A stretch of 64,000 nucleotides of DNA from Gordonia neofelifaecis NRRL B-59395 (GTDB lineage Bacteria > Actinomycetota > Actinomycetes > Mycobacteriales > Mycobacteriaceae): NCBI RefSeq assembly GCF_000192435.1, contig NZ_AEUD01000006.1:1-64000 (forward strand), read 5' to 3'. How positions within the stretch are numbered: the first letter of the stretch is position 1; every line of letters starts with the position of its first letter. Under the pieces are notes generated by a model, which made no database searches, was not told the origin of the DNA, and saw only the letters and a program-made list of their open reading frames with translations. The position numbers were made by a program, and so were the translations under genes. This document shows positions 39,804-48,275 of this stretch, in pieces.

Positions 39804-40517
39804 CTACTTCTTCACGCCGCGGTGGATCGCGACGATTCCGCCGGTCTGGTTCTGCCAGGTCACGTCGGCGAAACCGGCGGCGCCGATGAGCGCGCCGAGC
39901 CCCGCCTGGTCCGGCCAGGCGCGGATCGACTCCGCGAGATAGACGTAGGCCGCCGGGTTGCTCGACACCTTCGTCGCGACGGCGGGCAGTGCCTTCATCA
40001 GGTACTCCATGTAGACCGTTCGGAAAGGCTTCGCGGTCGGCGTGGAGAACTCGCAGATCACCAGGCGACCGGCCGGCTTGAGGACGCGGTTCAGCTCGCT
40101 CAGGGCGAGCGGGACGTCGTTGACGTTGCGCAGTCCGAACGAGATGGTCGCGGCGTCGAACGAGGCATCGGCGAACGGCAGATGGAGTGCGTCGGCGGCC
40201 ACCTTCGGCACGTTGCGGCCGACACCCGCGCGCAGCATGCCGAGGGAGAAGTCGGCGGCGATGCAGGTGGCCCCGGACGCCGACAGTTCGACCGTCGAGA
40301 CGGCGGTGCCCGCGGCGAGGTCGAGCACGATGTCCCGCGGTTTGAGGTCGAGCGCACGACGGGTGTTGCGCCGCCAGCGCCGGTCCTGACCGAACGAGAG
40401 CACCGTGTTGGTCAGGTCGTAGCGACGGGCGACGCCGTCGAACATCTCGGCGACCTCGGACGGATCCTTCTCAAGGCTCGCACGGGTTCCGGCGCCGTGG
40501 TCGGTGCTGTCTGTCAT
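39804..40517 (-). CDS. menG: Demethylmenaquinone methyltransferase
   Basis: 237 residues. UbiE/MenG family: [25 protein letters not shown] motif [14 protein letters not shown], and [30 protein letters not shown]. Last step of menaquinone synthesis, adding the ring methyl. ATG at 40517. It lies 10 bp downstream of the DUF3592 gene, which overlaps menD; menD-DUF3592-menG is one minus-strand operon. Confidence 0.95.
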   Translation of the reverse strand: MTDSTDHGAGTRASLEKDPSEVAEMFDGVARRYDLTNTVLSFGQDRRWRRNTRRALDLKPRDIVLDLAAGTAVSTVELSASGATCIAADFSLGMLRAGVGRNVPKVAADALHLPFADASFDAATISFGLRNVNDVPLALSELNRVLKPAGRLVICEFSTPTAKPFRTVYMEYLMKALPAVATKVSSNPAAYVYLAESIRAWPDQAGLGALIGAAGFADVTWQNQTGGIVAIHRGVKK

Positions 40518-40527
40518 GGGATCAAGC

Positions 40528-40962
40528 CTAGGCCGCGCTGCGACGCGAGCGGCGGCCGGACTCGGCGACCACGACGAGAACGAGGATCACCGCCGCCCAG
40601 CCCGCCGCGATCACCGAGAGCGCGGGCACGATCGACAGGCGGGCGTTGCGTCCCACGGGACGTGCCAGGTTGTCGGGGTCGGACGCGTCGTAGTCCACCA
40701 GGATCCGCTGCCCGGTCGAGAGGTTCGTCGGATACAGCAGCCCGAGCTTGGGGTTGCGCAGCACTCCGTCCGGGGTGACGAAGTTGACGGCGGCGTGCAG
40801 CCGGTCGGCCGAGATCACGTCGGCTACGGCGGTCGCCTTGTTCGCGTTGATCTTCGAATCATTGCGATAGGCGCCGGCGATGATCACCGCGCCGATGAGG
40901 GTCACGATGACGCCGAGAGCCACCAGCGCGATCTGAATGCGCCGCTGCACTGTTCGAGTCAT
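40528..40962 (-). CDS. DUF3592 membrane protein
   Basis: 144 residues. Transmembrane helix near the N-terminus ([22 protein letters not shown]), an extracytoplasmic beta-rich segment with [40 protein letters not shown], and a C-terminal helix ([19 protein letters not shown]). Counterpart of Rv0556 between menD and menG. Starts as ATGA over the menD stop. Role unknown; the men context may be coincidental. Confidence 0.85.
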   Translation of the reverse strand: MTRTVQRRIQIALVALGVIVTLIGAVIIAGAYRNDSKINANKATAVADVISADRLHAAVNFVTPDGVLRNPKLGLLYPTNLSTGQRILVDYDASDPDNLARPVGRNARLSIVPALSVIAAGWAAVILVLVVVAESGRRSRRSAA

Positions 40963-42650
40963 GGTTGTTCAGGGTAGCCGGACGCGGCGTCGAGCCTCGC
41001 GCCGATCCGGCGGTGGAGCTCGCGCAGACCGTCCCGATTCGTGCGGACCTCGACCACTTCGACACCGCCCGCCGGGGCGGGACCGGCGAGTGCCGCAGGG
41101 AGACCGGCGAGGTCGACGCGACGATGGCCGATGTTGAAGCCCGCGCACATCGCGGCGAGATCGGTGCGGTGCGGCGTGCCGAAGATGCGGTCGTAGACGC
41201 CGAGGTACGCATCGCGCGCGAATCTCGGGTCGCCCTGCTCCAGCAGACCGAAGATGCCGCCGCCGTCGTCGTTGGCGACCACGATCCGCAGGTCGGTCGG
41301 ACGCGGTTCGTCGGGACCGATGATCAGTCCGGTCGCATCGTGGATGAACGTGAGGTCGCCCATCAGCGCCACTGTACGACCGTCGCCCCGCGCGAGCGCG
41401 GCACCGATCGCCGTCGCGTTGGTTCCGTCGATCCCCGCGACGCCGCGGTTCGACATCACCTTGACGCCGTCGGCGACGGTGCCCGCGAGCGCGATGTCGC
41501 GGATCGGGTTCGACGCCCCCACCACCAGCGTGTCCCCGGGGGCCATCGCGGCGGCGACGGTCCGGGCCACATGGAGGCCGGTGGTCTCGTGCGAGTCGCT
41601 CAGCTCCGCCGCCACCGCCGTCTCTACCGACGCGTGCATCCGCGCGGCCTCGTCGAGCCAGCGCTGTTGCGGATCACCGGTGGCGACGGCCCGCGTGCCG
41701 GTCGCGAACACGTTTCCCGAGACGTCGGGCCATCGCGGACCGGTGGTGAGAGCGAATACCTCGACCGACGGATCGGCGAGAAGTCGGGACACCGACCGGT
41801 GCAGCGTCGGCCGACCGCAGATGATCGCCTGCGTGGGTTTGAGCCTGCCCAGCGCCAACGGATGCAGCGGGTTGGCGACGTGCGGTGCGGTCGGCTCGGC
41901 GACGGTCGGCAGCGCGGCGAGCTCGGGATGGATGCCCGCGCCGTGACCGGACACGACCACGGTGTCGCGCGAGAGATCGATCTCCAGCGGGATGTCGAGC
42001 CGGCCGACGGGCGCCTGCGTCCAGGGCGCGTCGCCGTGCCTGCCCACGAAACGACCGCCGGCGGCGACCGCCAGATCGGCGTCCGGCAGGTCGGCGGCGT
42101 CGGGCACGAGCGGCTCGCGTAGCGGGATGTCGAACTGCACCGGCCCCGCATTGCCGGTCCGGGCTCCGCGTGCGGCCGCGAGCACGCGGCCGACCGCCGA
42201 CCGCCACTGAGAGTTGGTGTCGAGCTCCTCTTCGGCGAGCCCGAGACTGATCGCCGCGCGAACCTGCGTCCCGAACATGCCGAACTGCTCGATGGTCTGG
42301 TTGGCGCCCGAGCCGAGCAGCTCATAAGGCCGGTTCGCGCTGATCACGACCAGCGGAACGCGCGCGTAGTTCGCTTCGAAGACGGCCGGGCCCATATTCG
42401 CCACCGCGGTCCCCGACGTCATCACGATCGGCACCGGCCTGCCCGACGCCACCGCGAGCCCGAGCGCCAGGTAGCCCGCGGAGCGCTCGTCGATGCGGAC
42501 GTGCAGTCGCAGGCGCCCCTGGGCGTCGGCGGCGTGCAGCGCGAACGCCAGCGGCGCATTCCGGGAGCCCGGACAGAGGACGGCCTCGGTGACGCCGCCG
42601 CGGATCAGTTCGTCGACGATCACACGCGCCTGCAGGGTGGACGGATTCAT
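40959..42650 (-). CDS. menD: SEPHCHC synthase MenD
   Basis: 563 residues. Thiamine-diphosphate enzyme joining isochorismate and 2-oxoglutarate. N-terminal [13 protein letters not shown] and the glutamate-containing [16 protein letters not shown]-terminal ThDP motif [13 protein letters not shown] with the downstream [19 protein letters not shown] at 42650. First gene of the menD-DUF3592-menG operon. No frameshift or missing motif seen. Confidence 0.95.
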   Translation of the reverse strand: MNPSTLQARVIVDELIRGGVTEAVLCPGSRNAPLAFALHAADAQGRLRLHVRIDERSAGYLALGLAVASGRPVPIVMTSGTAVANMGPAVFEANYARVPLVVISANRPYELLGSGANQTIEQFGMFGTQVRAAISLGLAEEELDTNSQWRSAVGRVLAAARGARTGNAGPVQFDIPLREPLVPDAADLPDADLAVAAGGRFVGRHGDAPWTQAPVGRLDIPLEIDLSRDTVVVSGHGAGIHPELAALPTVAEPTAPHVANPLHPLALGRLKPTQAIICGRPTLHRSVSRLLADPSVEVFALTTGPRWPDVSGNVFATGTRAVATGDPQQRWLDEAARMHASVETAVAAELSDSHETTGLHVARTVAAAMAPGDTLVVGASNPIRDIALAGTVADGVKVMSNRGVAGIDGTNATAIGAALARGDGRTVALMGDLTFIHDATGLIIGPDEPRPTDLRIVVANDDGGGIFGLLEQGDPRFARDAYLGVYDRIFGTPHRTDLAAMCAGFNIGHRRVDLAGLPAALAGPAPAGGVEVVEVRTNRDGLRELHRRIGARLDAASGYPEQP

Positions 42651-42732
42651 GGGATAGACCCTATGTGCCGCGGCCCGGCGGCCGGTCCGAAGGTCTATGC
42701 CGCGCCCCGCGGAAATCGCCTATCGTCGGCGC

Positions 42733-43347
42733 ATGGGCTTCTATTCGGATCAGGTGCTGCCGCGGATCATCACCAAGACGTGCGGAATGCCCGCGATGAA
42801 CAAGCTCCGCCGTCGCACCTGCGAACCGCTGGCGGGCGAGGTGGTGGAGATCGGCTTCGGTTCCGGCTTCAACGTCGGGCAGTACCCGGAAGCGGTCACC
42901 CGCATCGCCGCCGTGGAGCCCAGTGACAGCGGCTGGGGGGGGGGGGGCGAGCGGATCGCCGGCGCCGACATCCCGATCGATCGGTCCGGGCTCGACGGTC
43001 AGCATCTGCCCTTCGACGACGATTCGTTCGACTCCGCGCTGTCGACGTTCACCATGTGCACCATCCCCGACCTCCCGCTCGCGCTCGCCGAGCTCCGCCG
43101 CGTCGTCCGGCCCGGCGGGACTCTCGCCTTCCTCGAGCACGGGCGCGCGCCGGAGCCGGGCGTGCGACGCTGGCAGCGACGCCTGGAGCCGATGCAGAAG
43201 CGACTCGGCGGCGGCTGTCACCTGACCCGCGACATCCCGGCGCTGCTGGCCGAGGCCGGGTGGGAGATCGCCGAGTTGGACTCGTTCTACGGCGCCGGGC
43301 CGAAAGCGTTCGCCGCGTTCTCGCTCGGGTGGGCGCGGCGGGACTGA
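42733..43347 (+). CDS. Class I SAM-dependent methyltransferase with a poly-Gly insert
   Basis: 204 residues from ATG 42733. Motif I VVEIGFGSGFNVGQY, motif II near AAVEPSDSGW, and motif post-I STFTMCTIPDLPLALAELRRVVRPGGTLAF. The C-terminus (QRRLEPMQKRLGGGCHLTRDI) matches small methyltransferases of unknown substrate in actinobacteria. Right after the SAM acidic loop the chain reads GWGGGGERI, encoded by 13 G in a row; homologues normally carry a non-glycine segment there, so the tract may replace real sequence. Divergent from menD. Confidence 0.75.
   Translation: MGFYSDQVLPRIITKTCGMPAMNKLRRRTCEPLAGEVVEIGFGSGFNVGQYPEAVTRIAAVEPSDSGWGGGGERIAGADIPIDRSGLDGQHLPFDDDSFDSALSTFTMCTIPDLPLALAELRRVVRPGGTLAFLEHGRAPEPGVRRWQRRLEPMQKRLGGGCHLTRDIPALLAEAGWEIAELDSFYGAGPKAFAAFSLGWARRD
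42935..42947. repeat. Homopolymer run of 13 G
   Basis: Thirteen consecutive G inside the methyltransferase gene. Its length keeps the frame open. Confidence 0.95.
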
Positions 43348-43414
43348 CCCGTGACGTCGACGACACGCAGTGCCGTCGGAGCCCGTCCGCGCCGATCCCA
43401 GTAGGGTCGAACCC

Positions 43415-44665
43415 ATGAGTCGCGAATTCGACGTCGTCGTATTTGGTGCCACCGGTTTCGTCGGTGAGCTCACCGCCCAGTACCTGGCCGATCATGCGCC
43501 GGCGAACACCAGGATCGCTCTCGCCGGACGCTCGGAGACCAAGCTCGCCGCCGTCCGTCGACGGCTCGGCCCCAAGGCCCGCGACTGGCCGCTCATCGTC
43601 GCCGATTCGGAGTCGCCAGCGTCGCTCGACGCGATGTGCGCGCGCACCCAGGTGGTCTGCACCACCGTGGGGCCCTACCTGCGGTACGGCGAGAATCTGG
43701 TCATCGCGGCGGCGACCGCAGGCACCGACTACGTCGACCTCACCGGCGAAGTGCCCTTCGTCCGGTACTCCATCGACAAGGCCGACGAGCTGGCGGCCGC
43801 ATCCGGTGCCCGGATCGTCCACTCGTGCGGATTCGACTCGGTTCCGTCGGATCTCGGCGCCTACCTGCTGCATCGGGCGATCGCCGAGGACGGCGCGGGC
43901 GAGATGACCGACACGACCATGGTCGTCACCTCGCTCCGCGGCGGGGTGTCCGGCGGCACCGTCGACTCGATCCGCGTGATCGCCGAACTGGCCAAGGACG
44001 CCGAGACCCGGCGCTTGATGATGAATCCCCAGGCCCTGTCCGGCGGTTCCGGCGACACCCCACGCGCGGGCCTGAACTCCGAGCCGAGCGATATCACCCC
44101 GGTCGACGCCAAGAAGGTCGATCCGAGCCTGCGCGGCACCCTCGCGCCGTTCTTCATGTCCTCGTACAACACCCGGGTGGTACGGCGGTCGAACTACCTG
44201 CTCGACGGCGCCTACGGCGACGGTTTCCGCTACCAGGAGACGATGTCGGTCGGCGGCGTCCCCGGTCTGTCGGCCGCACTGGCGGGCGTGGTGACGGTGG
44301 GCACCGGCGCGTTCCTCGGCGCGATGAGTTTCGGACCGACCCGTCGCGTCCTCGACTTCGTGCTGCCCAAGCCGGGCAGCGGCCCCGCGGAGAAGACCCG
44401 CGAGACCGGCAACTTCGTGACGCAGACCTTCACCACGACGACGTCCGGCCGCCGCTACCGCTCCCAGATGCGAGCCCACGGCGATCCCGGCTACAAGGCG
44501 ACGGCCGTCATGCTCGGCGAGAGCGCACTGGCGCTGGCGCTCGACCGGGACCGCCTGCCCGACCGCACCGGCGTGCTGACCCCGGCGGTCGCGATGGGCG
44601 ACGTCCTCGTCGACCGTTTGCAGACCGCGGGCTTCGTCGTCGAGGCCCACGAGCTCAAGCAGTAG
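43415..44665 (+). CDS. Saccharopine dehydrogenase-like / trans-acting enoyl reductase family protein
   Basis: 416 residues. N-terminal Rossmann fold with GATGFVGEL (nucleotide-binding loop) and LAGRSETKL. Conserved blocks CTTVGPYLRYGENLV, YVDLTGEVPFVR and HSCGFDSVPSDLGAYLL are those of Rv2449c and the Rv2953 trans-acting enoyl reductase. A hydrophobic stretch at about 285-310 (GLSAALAGVVTVGTGAFLGAM) suggests membrane association. Related enzymes act in lipid modification, but the substrate is not known. Confidence 0.82.
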   Translation: MSREFDVVVFGATGFVGELTAQYLADHAPANTRIALAGRSETKLAAVRRRLGPKARDWPLIVADSESPASLDAMCARTQVVCTTVGPYLRYGENLVIAAATAGTDYVDLTGEVPFVRYSIDKADELAAASGARIVHSCGFDSVPSDLGAYLLHRAIAEDGAGEMTDTTMVVTSLRGGVSGGTVDSIRVIAELAKDAETRRLMMNPQALSGGSGDTPRAGLNSEPSDITPVDAKKVDPSLRGTLAPFFMSSYNTRVVRRSNYLLDGAYGDGFRYQETMSVGGVPGLSAALAGVVTVGTGAFLGAMSFGPTRRVLDFVLPKPGSGPAEKTRETGNFVTQTFTTTTSGRRYRSQMRAHGDPGYKATAVMLGESALALALDRDRLPDRTGVLTPAVAMGDVLVDRLQTAGFVVEAHELKQ

Positions 44666-44700
44666 CGTCGGGCCTGCAAGCGATCGCGACGGAGTCCGCC

Positions 44701-45357
44701 CTACGCCTGGCCCGGCTTCAGTTCGATGAACAGCGAGTCGAGTTCGGCGCAGAGTCGGTCGCCGTCGTGCAAGGTGCCTCGGACGAAGTTCTTGCGGCCG
44801 TCATGCCGCTCCACCCAGGTGCGCAGGGTCAGGGGCGTGTCGAGCGGTGTCAGCGACCGGTAGTTCACCGTCAGGTACGCGGTCCGCGCGGGCCTGCCGA
44901 CGCGGAGTGCTGCGGCCATGCCGCCGAGGTCGTCGAAGGCGATGGCGACGTGGCCGCCGTGCGCGACCCCGTTGCCGCCCAGGTGGAAGGGGCGGAAGGT
45001 CACGACTGCGTCGACGCCGTCCGGGCCGCCGTCGAGCACCTCGTACGGCGGGAGGGTGATGTTGCCGCGCGACGGGAGGTCGATCCGCGTTCCGGACGGG
45101 GACGTCCACTCGTCGACCAACGTGGAGTCGAGCTTCGCGTTCAGCTTCCGCAGGTCGTCGATCACCTCGTCGGCCAGTTCCGGCGACGGTGAGGCATAGC
45201 GGACCTTGTCCATGAAAGTGCGGACCTGCTCGATCATCTCGCCGTACGACGGTCCGCCACGTTCGGTCGTGACCTCGAAGTCGGCGCGAAATCCGCCTTG
45301 GTGCTGCGGCGTCTCATCAGCCGCCACGTTCCACTCCTGCTCGGGTGCGCCCTTCAT
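44701..45357 (-). CDS. PaaI/DUF4442-type acyl-CoA thioesterase
   Basis: 218 residues. C-terminal hot-dog domain (about 90-215) with FHLGGNGVAHGGHVAIAFDDLGGMAA, the thioesterase motif HGG followed by an Asp, and LTVNYRSLTPLDTPLTLRTW. The N-terminal 90 residues are helical and specific to actinobacterial members. It lies 50 bp past the TetR gene on the same strand, so it may extend the acyl-CoA operon. ATG at 45357. Confidence 0.82.
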   Translation of the reverse strand: MKGAPEQEWNVAADETPQHQGGFRADFEVTTERGGPSYGEMIEQVRTFMDKVRYASPSPELADEVIDDLRKLNAKLDSTLVDEWTSPSGTRIDLPSRGNITLPPYEVLDGGPDGVDAVVTFRPFHLGGNGVAHGGHVAIAFDDLGGMAAALRVGRPARTAYLTVNYRSLTPLDTPLTLRTWVERHDGRKNFVRGTLHDGDRLCAELDSLFIELKPGQA

Positions 45358-45407
45358 CGTCTCACCGTATCCTTCGGGCCGACGGTCTCCGCCGTCGGCT
45401 CATCAGT

Positions 45408-46079
45408 TCAGTCCTGGTGTTCCAGGAGTCGGTCGATCTTCGCCTCGATGCGCGCCAGCTGCTCGTCGTCTGATGGAGCACAGGATCGCGGGCGGCCCGC
45501 GCCGAGCAACAGGTCAACCACCTGCCGCCCGACGTCCGATGTGTGGACCGGACGGCCCGCGTACCGCTGGCCCCGCGCACTGTGCTCGAGGGTCCCGAAG
45601 ATCATGTCCCGTGCGAGCGACGTCGGGAGGGCGGCGTCCAACTCACCGGACAGTTTCATCTCGTCGATGATCCGGGTGTAGATCCGCGTGTAGCGCCGAT
45701 TCGAGTCGATGACGACCTCGGCGAGCTCGGTCCCCGGGAAAGCCTGCGCGGTGTGGATGTACACCTGGACGAGGTCCCACCGCGTGGCCATGACGTCGCA
45801 CCAGTCGTGGACCAGCCTGCGAAGCTTGGCCGACGGGCCGAGGCCGTCGTCACCGATGACGGCCTCGGCTTCGGCTTGCAGCAGCCCGTAGAACTCGCGG
45901 GTGACGGCGGTCAGCAGTCCCAGCTTGCTCGCGTAATGCTGGAACACGGTCCCCTCCGAGACGCCTGCGCGTCGGGCGATCTCCGCGGTGGTCGCCGCCT
46001 GAAACCCGGACTCGGCGAAGCTCGCCGCCGCGGCGGCTCGGACATTGGCCCGGGTCCGGTCGGCCTTCGACCCCTGCAC
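45408..46079 (-). CDS. TetR-family regulator of the adjacent acyl-CoA genes
   Basis: 223 residues from GTG 46079. N-terminal HTH (RANVRAAAAASFAESGFQAATTAEIARRAGVSEGTVFQHY, about 10-50); the C-terminal ligand domain is unlike known named regulators. A C-terminal coiled segment DDEQLARIEAKIDRLLEHQD is unusual. It starts 4 bp after the enoyl-CoA hydratase gene, so it is the last gene of a unit hydrolase-hydratase-regulator and may bind the palindrome at 48025-48043. Confidence 0.88.
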   Translation of the reverse strand: MQGSKADRTRANVRAAAAASFAESGFQAATTAEIARRAGVSEGTVFQHYASKLGLLTAVTREFYGLLQAEAEAVIGDDGLGPSAKLRRLVHDWCDVMATRWDLVQVYIHTAQAFPGTELAEVVIDSNRRYTRIYTRIIDEMKLSGELDAALPTSLARDMIFGTLEHSARGQRYAGRPVHTSDVGRQVVDLLLGAGRPRSCAPSDDEQLARIEAKIDRLLEHQD

Positions 46080-46083
46080 CGGA

Positions 46084-46860
46084 TCAGCGGTGTTCGAAGT
46101 TCGGTTCGCGCTTCTCGACGAAGGCGGCCATGCCCTCCTTCTGGTCGGCGGTCGCGAACAGCGAGTAGAAGAGGCTGCGCTCGGCGCGGACGCCTTCGGT
46201 GAGGCTCGACTCGAACGCCCGGTTGACGGCTTCCTTCGCGTACGACGACGCGACGAAGGACTTGCCGGCGATGGTCGCGGCCACCTCGCGGGCGACGGTG
46301 ACGACGTCCTCGGTCGGCACCACGCGCGACACGAGCCCGAGCTTCTCCGCCTCGTCCACCTTCATCTGCCTGCCAGTCAGGACCAGGTCCATCGCCTTGG
46401 CCTTGCCGACCGCGCGCGTGAGCCGCTGGGATCCGCCGATGCCCGGGATGACACCGAGGTTGATCTCCGGCTGCCCGAAGCGGGCGTTCTCGCCGGCGAT
46501 GATGATGTCGCAGAGCATCGCGAGCTCGCAGCCGCCGCCGAGCGCGTAGCCGGAGACGGCCGCGATGATCGGGGTGCGGGCGCGCGACAGCTCGTCCCAC
46601 GCCGCGAAGAACTGCTCCCCCGCCACGTCGCTGAACGACTTGGACTGCATCTCCTTGATGTCGGCGCCGGCCGCGAAGGCCTTCTCGGAGCCGGTGATGA
46701 CGATCGCGCCGACGCCCGGATCGACGTCGAAGCCCCGGACGGCGGCGACGACCTGGCCCATGAGTTCGGTGTTCAGTGCGTTGAGCGCCTTCGGGCGGTT
46801 GAGGGTGATCACGGCGACGCGGCCGTCGGTCTCGGTGAGGATGGTCTGGTACTCGGTCAT
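46084..46860 (-). CDS. echA8: Enoyl-CoA hydratase, EchA8-like
   Basis: 258 residues. Crotonase fold with [11 protein letters not shown], the oxyanion loop [11 protein letters not shown], the second catalytic Glu region [14 protein letters not shown], and [20 protein letters not shown]. Pattern is very close to M. tuberculosis EchA8. Hydrates 2-enoyl-CoA in fatty-acid or amino-acid breakdown. It starts 57 bp after the hydrolase gene; same operon. Confidence 0.9.
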   Translation of the reverse strand: MTEYQTILTETDGRVAVITLNRPKALNALNTELMGQVVAAVRGFDVDPGVGAIVITGSEKAFAAGADIKEMQSKSFSDVAGEQFFAAWDELSRARTPIIAAVSGYALGGGCELAMLCDIIIAGENARFGQPEINLGVIPGIGGSQRLTRAVGKAKAMDLVLTGRQMKVDEAEKLGLVSRVVPTEDVVTVAREVAATIAGKSFVASSYAKEAVNRAFESSLTEGVRAERSLFYSLFATADQKEGMAAFVEKREPNFEHR

Positions 46861-46917
46861 CTGTGGCCTTTCGGTGGTGTGGGTCGTCTCAGTGCGGGGT
46901 GGTCGAGTCGGATGCGG

Positions 46918-47991
46918 TCAGTCGCCGACGATGGTCAGCTCGAGGTCGTCGGGCAGCGGCGCGAAGAAGGCGTCGACGTCGGCCGCGGTGACCGCGTCGA
47001 TCTCGGCCGGATCCCACCCCGGATTGCGGTCCTTGTCGATGACCTGGGCGCGGATACCTTCTGCCATGTCGTGGCTGCGCACGCAGCGGAGCGACACCCG
47101 GTATTCGCGGTGCAGCGAGTCGTCGAGGGTCGGCAGCGGATTCCGAAGTGCCCGCAGGGTCACCGCGAGCGTGGTCGGGCTCTTGGCGCGCAGCGTCGCC
47201 GCGGCCTTGTCCGCGGCTTCGGTCCCGACCGCCGCACAGCGGTCGATGATGCCCGCGACGGTGTCGGCGGCGAATGCCTCGCGGATCCATCCCCGCTGCG
47301 CGTCCAGCTCCGACGGCGGCGGAGTCTGCGTGAAGCGGGCCAGCGCCTCGTCGACCGACGTCGCCTCGATCGCCGTCACGAACGCGTCGAGATCCGCGGC
47401 CGGAATGTAGTGGTCGGCGATCCCCAGTGCGACGGCGTCGGCGCCGTTGATCGATCCCGCAGTGAGCCCGAGGTAGACGCCGATGTTGTCGGTGATCTGC
47501 GACAGCAGGTGGGTGCCGCCGACGTCGGGGACGAAGCCGATGCCGGTCTCCGGCATCGCCAGCCGCGTCCGGTCGGTGACGACCCGGGTGTTGGCATGCG
47601 CGGACACCCCGACGCCGCCGCCCATCACGATGCCGTCCATCAGCGCGACGTACGGCTTCGGGAACTTCGCGATCTCCGAGTTGAGCTGATACTCCTCGCG
47701 CCAGAACACCGCCGACGGGCAGGCGGCAGCCTCCTCGTCGCCCGCGCCCGACTCGACGAGAGCTTTGGCGTCGCGGTGGATCGACACGATGTCTCCGCCC
47801 GCACACAGGCCGCGCTCACCTGCACCCGACAGCACGACGGCGCGCACCGAGTCGTCGTCGCGCCATCGCCGCAGCGCCGCGGCCATCAGGTCGACCATCT
47901 CGTCGTTGAGCGCGTTGATCGCCTTCGGCCGATTGAGCACCAGCCGCCCGACGCCACTCGACTCCGACACCAAGACCGGCAGTTCCGTCAC
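46918..47991 (-). CDS. 3-hydroxyisobutyryl-CoA hydrolase (EchA9-like)
   Basis: 357 residues from GTG 47991, with GGGAGA 6 bp upstream; a TTG at 48003 is a weaker alternative. Crotonase superfamily, HIBCH branch: LNRPKAINALN, SGAGERGLCAGGDIVSIH, KPYVALMDGIVMGGGVGVSAH, AMPETGIGFVPDVGGTHLLS. Releases 3-hydroxyisobutyrate in valine catabolism. First gene of the operon and preceded by a palindromic operator candidate. Confidence 0.9.
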   Translation of the reverse strand: MTELPVLVSESSGVGRLVLNRPKAINALNDEMVDLMAAALRRWRDDDSVRAVVLSGAGERGLCAGGDIVSIHRDAKALVESGAGDEEAAACPSAVFWREEYQLNSEIAKFPKPYVALMDGIVMGGGVGVSAHANTRVVTDRTRLAMPETGIGFVPDVGGTHLLSQITDNIGVYLGLTAGSINGADAVALGIADHYIPAADLDAFVTAIEATSVDEALARFTQTPPPSELDAQRGWIREAFAADTVAGIIDRCAAVGTEAADKAAATLRAKSPTTLAVTLRALRNPLPTLDDSLHREYRVSLRCVRSHDMAEGIRAQVIDKDRNPGWDPAEIDAVTAADVDAFFAPLPDDLELTIVGD

Positions 47992-48024
47992 TACATCTCC
48001 CAAAGCTCGCTCGCCGTTTCCAGA

Positions 48025-48043
48025 AATTGAGTATCACTCAGTT
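48025..48043. promoter_or_regulatory. Palindromic operator before the acyl-CoA operon
   Basis: AATTGAGT-ATC-ACTCAGTT has 8-bp arms with one mismatch and a perfect TGAGT/ACTCA core. It lies 34 bp upstream of the hydrolase start. Size and symmetry suit a TetR-type dimer; the TetR gene at the end of the operon is the obvious candidate. Not a KstR box. Confidence 0.55.
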
Positions 48044-48143
48044 TTAGAACGTAGCACTTGAAACCCACCGATATCAGGTAGAGAGCAACGGTCAAACCAT
48101 CCACAATGAGCGTGACTTCATTGGCTGGGTGTAGATCTGCCAG

Positions 48144-48265
48144 GTAGTGCCGGGGTCTGCGGGGATGTGTCTGCGAGCTCTCCGCAGGCCCCGAGCCGCT
48201 AGGCGAGGCGCCGAGGACTGCCGAGCAGACACATCCCCGCAGACCCCGGCACGAACCCGCACTAC
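48144..48265. repeat. Long-stem hairpin element, copy A
   Basis: Perfect 28-bp inverted arms at 48147-48174 (starting GTGCCGGGGTCTGC) and 48225-48252 enclose a 50-bp core (48175-48224). GTAGTGC at 48144-48150 also pairs with GCACTAC at 48259-48265 across a short bulge. The core is 48/51 identical, in inverted orientation, to the core of copy B at 63596-63646, but the arms are unrelated. The core itself folds (CTCGGCAG/CTGCGGAG and an inner GCC-TAGC-GGC). It sits between divergent hydrolase and menB genes. Confidence 0.85.
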
Positions 48266-48268
48266 CCT
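48263..48268 (+). promoter_or_regulatory. menB -10 hexamer at the edge of the hairpin
   Basis: TACCCT ends 7 bp before the menB ATG, which has no ribosome binding site, so a leaderless menB transcript is likely. The hexamer overlaps the right outer arm (GCACTAC) of the hairpin element, and the -35 position falls inside its right arm. Confidence 0.5.
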
Positions 48269-48275
48269 CAGAACA

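Noticed and set aside
44701-48003. A retron, toxin-antitoxin or defence system near the first hairpin element
   Set aside because: Surrounding genes are housekeeping or metabolic; no reverse transcriptase, nuclease pair or toxin motif is adjacent, so the element stands alone.
48028-48056. A second KstR box next to the acyl-CoA operon
   Set aside because: Only the half-site TAGAAC is present (TTTTAGAACGTAGC); the right half does not match GTTnnA, and the real palindrome there is TGAGT/ACTCA.
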